Below are positions 7,800 to 13,638 of a stretch of DNA of 15,242 bases, in pieces. Position 1 is the first letter of the stretch; each line of letters opens with the position of its first letter. Source of the DNA: JBCDBH01 sp039184055 (GTDB lineage Bacteria; Acidobacteriota; Thermoanaerobaculia; Multivoradales; J023); NCBI GenBank assembly GCA_039184055.1, contig JBCDBH010000119.1, positions 1 through 15,242 on the forward strand, written 5' to 3'. The notes beneath the pieces were generated by a model that was not told the origin of the DNA, made no database searches, and worked only from the letters and a program-made list of their open reading frames with translations. A program made the position numbers and the translations under genes.

Positions 7800-9179
7800 A
7801 TGAATACTCTGCCACTTCCCCCGACCCCATCCCTCTCACGGTTCAAGCAAACGCGCGGTTTTACCGGTCGCCCCTACGAGCTCATGGCCGCTTGTCGACG
7901 CGAGTGTGGGCCGATTTTTCGTCTCGATCTCCTCGGAATGGGTACCTGGGTCCTGGTGTGTGATCCACCTACCTTGATCGCGCTGCACAAAATGCCCGAA
8001 GAGAAAGTCGTCGCCGGCAAGATCCATTTCAAAGTGCTCGGCGACAAGCTCTCTCCCTTCGCCAGTTTCTCGATCGATGGACCGGAATTCATGCGGCGCC
8101 GTAAGCGGATCGTGCCGCATCTCAACGGTCGCCGGATTTGGAGTCACGCCGACACCATTCGACGCGTGGTGCTCGCCGAGCTCGACCAGTGGCCACGAGG
8201 CGAGACTTTCGCTTTTGCCCACCGCGCCTTCGCGCTCTCGGTCGATTTGATCGCACGGGTCGTGTTCAGCGCCGCGGATGACGACGTGTTGCAGCGGATC
8301 GAAGAGCGGGTCGATCGCTTCATGGGCTCGTTTCATGCTCCGGGCATCATGAACCCCATGCTGCAATTCGAGCTCGGGGGTCTGACTCCGTGGGGACGCT
8401 TCGTGCGTGCCCGACGTGTCTTTTGGGATTTGATCGTCGAGCTCGCCGAGGAGCGCCTGGCATCGGGACCACTACCCGACAAGGCGGATGACATCTTCAC
8501 CGAGCTCTTGTTGCTGCACAAAGAAGACCCGGAGAGCTTTCCGCTCGAGCATCTGGCGCACGAGGTGAGCAGCCTCTTTGTCGGCGGTGCGGAATCGACC
8601 GCCAAGACGCTGCTGTGGACCTTTCTCGGTCTGCTCGAACAACCGCATACCGTCGAGCGTCTGCGCGCCGAGCTCGACGATGTGCTCGGCGGGGCGCCGA
8701 TCACCGTCGACACGATCGGCAAGCTTCCGTATCTCGACGCGGTGATCAACGAGGGGATGCGCTATCGACCGGTCGGACCCTTCGCGGGTCTCCGTCTCAC
8801 CGCCGCCGATATCGAGCTCGGGGGTTTCAAGATTCCCGCGCGCACCGTCATCGCGCAATGCCTATCGGAAGCCGGACGGCTCGAAGAAGTCTTCCCGGTG
8901 CCGGACCGCTTCGATCCCGACAGCAATTTTCTCGGTCGACGCCTGAGCCCACGGGAGTGGTTGCCCTTCGGCGGTGGGATTCGCATGTGCTTTGGCAAAG
9001 GACTCGCGATCGCCGAGATGGCGATCACCGTGGCCGAGACATTCCGTAACTTCGAGCTCGAGCTCGTACCGGGCGATCATCGTCCGAAGCGTGATGGCAT
9101 CGGCTTCGGTCCGGCCGACGGGCTACGGATCGTGGCGCGGGAGCGTGCCGCGATTCAATCGGCCGACGCCGCCGCGTAG
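7800..9179 (+). CDS. Cytochrome P450 monooxygenase
   Basis: This 459-residue soluble bacterial P450 has no N-terminal membrane anchor. I-helix oxygen-activation motif GGAEST (262-267), with Glu in the acid position; K-helix ExxR as EGMR (318-321); PDRFDP (368-373); and heme-binding loop FGGGIRMCFG (390-399), with Cys397 as the thiolate ligand. The SPREWLPFGGG context resembles CYP110-type and related class E-like bacterial P450s, which oxidise fatty acids, alkanes or terpenoids; the substrate cannot be read from sequence. No ferredoxin or ferredoxin reductase is adjacent, so electrons must come from elsewhere. The start is fixed by AAGGAGG at 7785-7791 and a Pro-rich N-terminus; an in-frame ATG upstream at 7593 lacks a homologous extension. 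Its last 25 bases overlap the convergent AttH/CrtC-like gene. Confidence 0.95.
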   Translation: MNTLPLPPTPSLSRFKQTRGFTGRPYELMAACRRECGPIFRLDLLGMGTWVLVCDPPTLIALHKMPEEKVVAGKIHFKVLGDKLSPFASFSIDGPEFMRRRKRIVPHLNGRRIWSHADTIRRVVLAELDQWPRGETFAFAHRAFALSVDLIARVVFSAADDDVLQRIEERVDRFMGSFHAPGIMNPMLQFELGGLTPWGRFVRARRVFWDLIVELAEERLASGPLPDKADDIFTELLLLHKEDPESFPLEHLAHEVSSLFVGGAESTAKTLLWTFLGLLEQPHTVERLRAELDDVLGGAPITVDTIGKLPYLDAVINEGMRYRPVGPFAGLRLTAADIELGGFKIPARTVIAQCLSEAGRLEEVFPVPDRFDPDSNFLGRRLSPREWLPFGGGIRMCFGKGLAIAEMAITVAETFRNFELELVPGDHRPKRDGIGFGPADGLRIVARERAAIQSADAAA

Positions 9180-10291
9180 CCCACCAGCTCGGCATACCCA
9201 CGACCGGTGGCCGATCCGGTGATCTCGATGGCGCCTTCCCAATAACGGGTTTCGACGTCGAGCTCCTGATCGGCCACGAACGGTCGCACCGTCACGTCGA
9301 GATCGGCCTGCGGTACGCGAATACGCCAACCGGCGGGGTAGCGGCCCCCGCGTGGGCTGTCCCACGTCTCGGTGACCTCGATCGAGTAATCATCGAGCGC
9401 TAAATACGTCTTGGTGCCATCTTCCGCCACCAGCGCGCCATGGCTTCGAGGCTCGACTGTGCCGTCTTCGCGACGTAGCTGACCGAGCATCACATCCCGA
9501 CCGTCGTCGAGCTGGAGCGCGAACCAATCCCAGCCTACATGGTCATCGGAAAGCCCACCCGAGCTCCACTCACGATCCAACCAGCTGAGTCCGGTGACCT
9601 CGAGAGTTTCGTCGCCGATTTGGACTGTGCCGGTCGAGGGCATACGAGTCGCGGAAAAGTAATACGACGCGTTGCCGGCTTCAGGACCCTTCTGCGACAG
9701 ACCACGATCGCCTTGAAAGACCTCAGGCTTGGCCTGTTCGAGCACGAGGTCGAGCGCGATATCGGCTTCCTTGTCAGCGGCCTGCAAGCGCACCGGATAC
9801 GTGTCGGTGCCCAGTGAAGAGGCGACCCAAGGTCCAACCCAAACCTTGTAGGGTGACGCCTGGGCACCCGCCAATCCGGCGGCGGCGCGACCTTGGCGAG
9901 AGAAGGCGTGGAACTCTTCGTTGTTGATATCGGTGAGCCCGAAATGCGCGAAGTAGAACTGCCGGGTCGCCCATGCCGATGTGCGTTCTGGACTCTCGGG
10001 CGCGAGAGCGTTGCGAAAGAAGGTCAGCTGATAACCGAACCGGCGACCCGAATCGCTTGTCAGATTGCCAGTGTAATACCACCACTCGATGGCATAGCTC
10101 GGGTGGGGTCCGTAGTCGTCGGGGAAGACAAACGGCCGGACCTCCAAGGCGCGATCAAAGCCTTCGTCGTCCACTGCGAACGCCGAACCGATCGAGTTGG
10201 TGGCCGTGGGGCTGGCGTTGGACACCGGAAGCTCTGGTGACCCACAACCCACGACTGAAAGCAAAGCAAGCAAAAAGGCGCCGAGTCTCAT
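9155..10291 (-). CDS. AttH/CrtC-like lipocalin-fold lipoprotein
   Basis: This 378-residue protein has a lipoprotein signal peptide (MRLGAFLLALLSVVGC, lipobox VVGC, lipidated Cys16). Family signature EWWYYTGNL (69-77) is followed by RRFGYQLTFFRNAL, and later by LDREWSSGGLSDDHVGWDWFALQLDDGRDVMLGQL. These are hallmarks of the AttH/CrtC superfamily, a double lipocalin fold that includes carotenoid 1,2-hydratase and many uncharacterised lipoproteins, often encoded beside ABC transporters. There are no carotenoid genes here, so CrtC activity should not be assumed. A longer reading frame exists upstream (10441), but the signal peptide sets the start at 10291. The start codon lies in the loop of a terminator-like hairpin (10272-10303). 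Its 3' end overlaps the P450 gene by 25 bp. Confidence 0.88.
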   Translation of the reverse strand: MRLGAFLLALLSVVGCGSPELPVSNASPTATNSIGSAFAVDDEGFDRALEVRPFVFPDDYGPHPSYAIEWWYYTGNLTSDSGRRFGYQLTFFRNALAPESPERTSAWATRQFYFAHFGLTDINNEEFHAFSRQGRAAAGLAGAQASPYKVWVGPWVASSLGTDTYPVRLQAADKEADIALDLVLEQAKPEVFQGDRGLSQKGPEAGNASYYFSATRMPSTGTVQIGDETLEVTGLSWLDREWSSGGLSDDHVGWDWFALQLDDGRDVMLGQLRREDGTVEPRSHGALVAEDGTKTYLALDDYSIEVTETWDSPRGGRYPAGWRIRVPQADLDVTVRPFVADQELDVETRYWEGAIEITGSATGRGYAELVGYAAASAD

Positions 10292-10303
10292 CTTCGGCGC
10301 CTT
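10272..10303 (-). terminator. Terminator-like hairpin enclosing a start codon
   Basis: Read on minus, AAGGCGCCGA (10303-10294), a 9-nt loop and TCGGCGCCTT (10284-10275) form a perfect 10-bp GC-rich stem, then the T-run continues to 10272, giving five T in a row. That is the shape of an intrinsic terminator for the 339-residue gene just upstream. The loop contains ATG (10291-10289), the start of the AttH/CrtC-like lipoprotein, and the T-run codes its signal peptide (Phe-Leu-Leu). It could therefore act as an attenuator or hide the start codon. Confidence 0.6.
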
Positions 10304-10331
10304 CGCACGATCCACTTCGACGGATGTCTGA

Positions 10332-11351
10332 TTACAGGACGTTTCGTGGCACCGGTTTGAAATCGAAGAGCTCGAGGTACTCCAAGACCTCACTGCGTGG
10401 CGGGGCTTCGACCCCGGCCCACAGCGTGTCCCAGCGCACACACCGCAGGAGGGCGTTGCGCTGGCTGCGGCTCATTTCGCCACCTTGGATATTCGCTTCG
10501 ATGTCCTCACAGAGCTCGCGCCACTGATCCGGTCGCCCACCCACGTCGCTACGTGACAAGACCTGATCGCCCTGAAGAAAGCGGAAATCGATCGGTCCCC
10601 TAAAGCCTTGCGCGACGGCGAACATCGGTTCACGAAAGGTCAGCTTGACGTCGGCGGTGATGCCCGGCTCGAGCTCGAAACCGAACGTCTCACCCGCGAC
10701 GATCGTCTCGTGCGTCCACCGGCCATCCTCCTCCTGGTGTCGTTCGAGCGTGACGTGGATGATGTGGTGTCCGACCTCGAGCTTGCGCTGGAAACGCAGC
10801 CCCGAACCGCCGCTCCCGAGCGCGACATGAGCACCCGGTGTCACCACCGACAGAGGCTTGCCATCGACATAGACGAACATCGGCCACGGCTCTTCGTCCT
10901 GCTCATCGTCGATGAACGGGACGTACTCCAGCTCGAAACGAACCAGCACCTCAGTGTCTTCAGGATCGCCCGGAGTCGATGGCGTGGTCGTCGTGGTGGG
11001 TGGTGTCGTGCCCGGTGGGGGCACGACCACTGTCTCGATGCCGGTCGGCGCGGCCTGAGGTGCCGCTTGGGGCGGTGCCACTGCGACCGGCGGCATCGCC
11101 TTGCTCGACAGCTCGATCACCTGCTGCATGAGCGCTTCCGAGGCTCCGGCCTCTTTGAGTGCGATCACATCCTGTGGTGTCGGTCGTCGAGGCAAAGTCC
11201 GGGTCGTATCGAGCCAGTTTTGGATCACCGATTCGGGTACCTCGGCGCCGAGCATGGCGATCACTCCGTCAATGATCGGATCCTCGTCCTGTGCCACCAC
11301 CGGAGCGGCTAACAGGCTTAAGAATAATAAAGATGCGATGAATCGAAGCAT
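10332..11351 (-). CDS. Secreted protein with Pro/Thr linker and PEGA-like region
   Basis: I do not recognise this 339-residue protein. It has a signal peptide (MLRFIASLLFLSLLAAPVVAQ, cleavage after about Ala20). Residues 25-82 are helical and hold two copies of a short pattern, VPESVIQNWL and DVIALKEAGASEALMQQVIEL, like the small helical repeats (LKxAGVsdevI) seen in many acidobacterial and myxobacterial exported proteins. A low-complexity Pro/Ala/Thr linker runs from 87 to 130. Residues 135-245 look beta-rich, with MFVYVDGKPLSVVTPG (158-173) and LEVGHHIIHVTLERH (191-205) recalling PEGA-type modules. Cys281 and Cys304 may pair. It has its own sigma70-like promoter (11385-11412) and is followed after 40 bp by the AttH/CrtC-like gene. 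The ATG is preceded by GAGGGTGA. Confidence 0.78.
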   Translation of the reverse strand: MLRFIASLLFLSLLAAPVVAQDEDPIIDGVIAMLGAEVPESVIQNWLDTTRTLPRRPTPQDVIALKEAGASEALMQQVIELSSKAMPPVAVAPPQAAPQAAPTGIETVVVPPPGTTPPTTTTTPSTPGDPEDTEVLVRFELEYVPFIDDEQDEEPWPMFVYVDGKPLSVVTPGAHVALGSGGSGLRFQRKLEVGHHIIHVTLERHQEEDGRWTHETIVAGETFGFELEPGITADVKLTFREPMFAVAQGFRGPIDFRFLQGDQVLSRSDVGGRPDQWRELCEDIEANIQGGEMSRSQRNALLRCVRWDTLWAGVEAPPRSEVLEYLELFDFKPVPRNVL

Positions 11352-11384
11352 CGTGTTTCACCCTCGGTTTGTCGTCCGGGACGG

Positions 11385-11412
11385 ATTGTAGCCGAAAGCG
11401 ATCCCATGCCAA
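11385..11412 (-). promoter_or_regulatory. Sigma70-like promoter, TTGGCA-N16-TACAAT
   Basis: On the minus strand, TTGGCA (plus 11407-11412) and TACAAT (plus 11385-11390) are separated by 16 bp, close to the housekeeping consensus. Initiation near 11378 would give a leader of about 27 nt with a purine-rich ribosome site before the ATG at 11351. The -35 lies only 7 bp past the stop of the 124-residue gene, so the 339-residue gene can be expressed independently of it. Confidence 0.65.
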
Positions 11413-11419
11413 CCCCTCT

Positions 11420-11794
11420 TCAATCGCGAAGCTCGAGAACACCGATCGACCGACGTTCGACCCCCTCGGTCGACACCGTGGCTTCGAACGAATATCGCCC
11501 CGCTGGAGCGTCTCGATCGAGGGTCACGCACACCGCGAATTCCGACGATTCCGAGCAGCCCGTCGAGCCCGGACGCAAGATCGGAATCGACCCGGACACC
11601 AAACCTGGATCCTGGGCACGGAACTCGATCTGCGACCATCGTTCACAGCCGATCGGAAAGACCAAACCGATCTCGAGCTGAACCGGTTCGAACGAACCCC
11701 AATGGCTCCGATACAGCACTGTCGGATCGGGCGTCGCCTCGGCGAGACATTCCTCGGTGAGCCGCCAGGTCCAATGGTTGATATACGCCGGCAT
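11420..11794 (-). CDS. Hypothetical 124-residue protein
   Basis: I do not recognise this protein. It starts MPAYINHWTWRLTEECLAEA and has no signal peptide or membrane helix. It is rich in Trp near the N-terminus and has four Cys (16, 50, 80, 88). The C-terminal third (FAVCVTLDRDAPAGRYSFEATV, about 86-107) looks like a beta-sandwich edge, the sort of pattern in Ig-like or C2-like folds. GGAGA 6 nt before the ATG and coherent high-GC codon use support it as real. It is divergent from the cyanophycinase-like gene, with a 20-bp dyad at 11812-11831 between them. Being short and orphan, it could still be a chance frame, but I think this unlikely. Confidence 0.6.
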   Translation of the reverse strand: MPAYINHWTWRLTEECLAEATPDPTVLYRSHWGSFEPVQLEIGLVFPIGCERWSQIEFRAQDPGLVSGSIPILRPGSTGCSESSEFAVCVTLDRDAPAGRYSFEATVSTEGVERRSIGVLELRD

Positions 11795-11811
11795 GATGAG
11801 TCTCCATGCTA

Positions 11812-11831
11812 GACCCGTGTCGAGTCGGGTC
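11812..11831. promoter_or_regulatory. 20-bp dyad, possible operator
   Basis: GACCCG (11812-11817) and CGGGTC (11826-11831) flank a central TCGA (11820-11823), so 16 of 20 positions are symmetric. It lies between two divergent genes: 17 bp upstream of the 124-residue gene's start and 77 bp upstream of the cyanophycinase-like start. A dimeric regulator site fits; a hairpin in the leader of the minus-strand gene is the alternative. Confidence 0.4.
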
Positions 11832-11896
11832 GATTGTGAATTGAAGTGATCTATGGAGTGTAGCCAAGGTCACGTGGGTTCGCGAGGTGTTCCTGC

Positions 11897-11902
11897 TAGG
11901 GT
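11897..11902 (+). promoter_or_regulatory. Candidate -10 box for leaderless peptidase transcript
   Basis: TAGGGT, with an extended TG one base further up (TGC at 11894-11896), stands 6 nt before the ATG at 11909, and there is no Shine-Dalgarno-like purine run in those 6 nt. This spacing is what leaderless promoters show in several high-GC phyla. No clear -35 was found. Confidence 0.5.
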
Positions 11903-11908
11903 CTGGCC

Positions 11909-13459
11909 ATGCGGTCCATGCTCTTGTTGCTTCTTTTGCTCGGTAACGTCATGGCGGCCGACGCGGCGCCGAGTCGAATCGTGCTCGCCGGTGGTGGAGC
12001 CGAAGGCGATGTTGGCGATACCGCTGCCTGGTCATACGAGCTTTATCACGCCTTGCTCATGGGTGGCGACATCACGGGTGATGACGTCGTACGCGTCGCC
12101 ATCCTCGCTACCGATTTAGGAGGCGATCCGAGCTTCTTGCCCAGCTACTTCACCTGGCTCGGCACCACCTTGGACATTACCGCCGAGGGTGTCAACGTCG
12201 AAGTCACCACCGTCGCGGCCGCCGATGATCCCGCCGTTGTCGACGTCGTGGCCAGCTGCGATGCCGTGTTCATCAAAGGTGGCGATCAGGGCCTCTACTA
12301 CGACCTGTGGAACGACACCCGTCTCGAAGTTCACATCAACGGCATCGCCATGGCGGGAGGCGCGCTCGGTGGCACCAGCGCCGGCGCCATGTCCTGGGCC
12401 CAATACAGCTTCTCGGGAGGCGCTGATCTCATCTCCCGCGACGTCCTTGCCGACGCCCACACCGTCTACCTCGACGACACCAGCCAACCGGGCACCTCCG
12501 GCATCCACACTGACTTCCTGCCCTTTGTTTCCGGCGTCACCATCGATACCCACTACACCCAGCGAGGGAGAATGGGCCGTCTCATCGGTATCCTAGCCCG
12601 TGCCCTAGACGACCACCAGCGTCGCGATCTCCTCGCCATCGGGCTCGAACGCAACACCGGCATCGTGATCCAGAACGATACAGCCGAAGTCCACGGCATC
12701 GGTGAAGTTGCCTTCATCCAACCCACTCTCGGCACCTGGCTCGTTCGCGATCCGGGACGGCCACTCATCGTCACCGAGCTCCGTCTCGATCGACTCACCG
12801 AGGGTTGGCGATATGACCTCGTCGCCAAACGTCCCGACACCGACAACCCACCAGCCGGAGTCAACGCGATCACCGCCACCGGTGACGGCAGTGCCAATGT
12901 CGGTGCCCTCGATCTGGATGGCGGTCTCGAAGCCGACTCGGCTCTCTTCGCCGCGACCGCCACCTACTATCCTGACGACTACAGCCTCGTCGCCGCGGCT
13001 AGCGAGCCCCACATCCACGACACCGTCGGCTTCACCCGCGCCGGCATCACCGCCGAACGTGCCGACAAACAAGAGAATCTCTTCCGGCTGCTCTACGACC
13101 GTCCACGTGTCACCGGCATGCTCGTCTTTGATGACTCCGAGGTCAGCCGGACTAGCGCAGCGCCCGACAAACTCGAATTTGGCCCCAGCGGCGGTGCCCC
13201 CGAGCTCGCTGTCATCCTCGTCGATGCGTCGCGGGCTGGTTACAAAGGCCTGTCGCCGTCCATCTCCAACTGGGCTGCCGATAGCGGTTCCTTACGTGCT
13301 GCGGCCTTGACCGATTTACGGATCCACGTGCTCGCCGAGTCTGGCGCGCGTGATGTGCGCTACGACAGCCGTGAACATGTCGTCGAGGGATCACCGGTTC
13401 TCTTGGCGGTGGATTTCGAGAGTGGGGATACGAGCGGGTGGTCGGTGATCGTGGAGTGA
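11909..13459 (+). CDS. Secreted cyanophycinase-like S51 peptidase
   Basis: This 516-residue exported protein has a signal peptide (MRSMLLLLLLLGNVMAADA, cleavage about 17-20). Peptidase family S51 domain about 22-270: FIKGGDQ (121-127), nucleophile elbow GGTSAGA with Ser157, DTHYTQRGRMGR (213-224) with His215, and Glu247 in GLERNTG. These match the Ser, His, Glu and Arg pattern of cyanophycinases, which cut the Asp-Arg storage polymer cyanophycin to beta-Asp-Arg dipeptides. As I recall the Synechocystis CphB pocket, Gln101, Asp172, Arg178, Arg180 and Arg183 map to Gln127, Asp213, Arg219, Arg221 and Arg224, while Gln173 becomes Thr214. About 240 extra residues follow, ending in FESGDTSGWSVIVE. 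No cyanophycin synthetase is nearby, so scavenging of external polymer or another isoaspartyl substrate is plausible. It has a likely leaderless start and is followed by a hairpin at 13512. Confidence 0.87.
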   Translation: MRSMLLLLLLLGNVMAADAAPSRIVLAGGGAEGDVGDTAAWSYELYHALLMGGDITGDDVVRVAILATDLGGDPSFLPSYFTWLGTTLDITAEGVNVEVTTVAAADDPAVVDVVASCDAVFIKGGDQGLYYDLWNDTRLEVHINGIAMAGGALGGTSAGAMSWAQYSFSGGADLISRDVLADAHTVYLDDTSQPGTSGIHTDFLPFVSGVTIDTHYTQRGRMGRLIGILARALDDHQRRDLLAIGLERNTGIVIQNDTAEVHGIGEVAFIQPTLGTWLVRDPGRPLIVTELRLDRLTEGWRYDLVAKRPDTDNPPAGVNAITATGDGSANVGALDLDGGLEADSALFAATATYYPDDYSLVAAASEPHIHDTVGFTRAGITAERADKQENLFRLLYDRPRVTGMLVFDDSEVSRTSAAPDKLEFGPSGGAPELAVILVDASRAGYKGLSPSISNWAADSGSLRAAALTDLRIHVLAESGARDVRYDSREHVVEGSPVLLAVDFESGDTSGWSVIVE

Positions 13460-13511
13460 TCGTCGAGAAGATGAGTTTTATGGTTGGTTTACGCAAGGGA
13501 TTCGAGCTCGA

Positions 13512-13545
13512 GTTCAAATGAAGTAGCGGCTTACTTCTTTTGAAC
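13512..13545. terminator. Long hairpin between peptidase and vWA gene
   Basis: GTTCAAATGAAGTA (13512-13525) pairs with TACTTCTTTTGAAC (13532-13545) with one T-T mismatch; a G-T pair closes a CGGC tetraloop, so the stem is about 15 bp. It starts 52 bp after the peptidase stop in AT-richer DNA. It could end transcription of the peptidase, but the stem is AT-rich and no T-run follows it on either strand, so an operator or mRNA-processing site is also possible. Confidence 0.45.
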
Positions 13546-13638
13546 GCTTCACCAGTAGACTCGACTCACTTTTCGAGTTTCTGAAGTCCATCGTCGTGGG
13601 CGGACGGTCTGCCTTCGTCTATGGGAAAGGAAGTTTCT

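Noticed and set aside
6634..7800. Open frame of 388 codons on plus, antisense to trxB
   Set aside because: trxB on the opposite strand is certain. Long antisense frames are expected in high-GC coding DNA, and this one has no recognisable motif or ribosome site.
9155..10291. Calling the lipoprotein a carotenoid 1,2-hydratase
   Set aside because: The fold motif is shared by many non-carotenoid lipoproteins and there is no carotenoid gene in the window.
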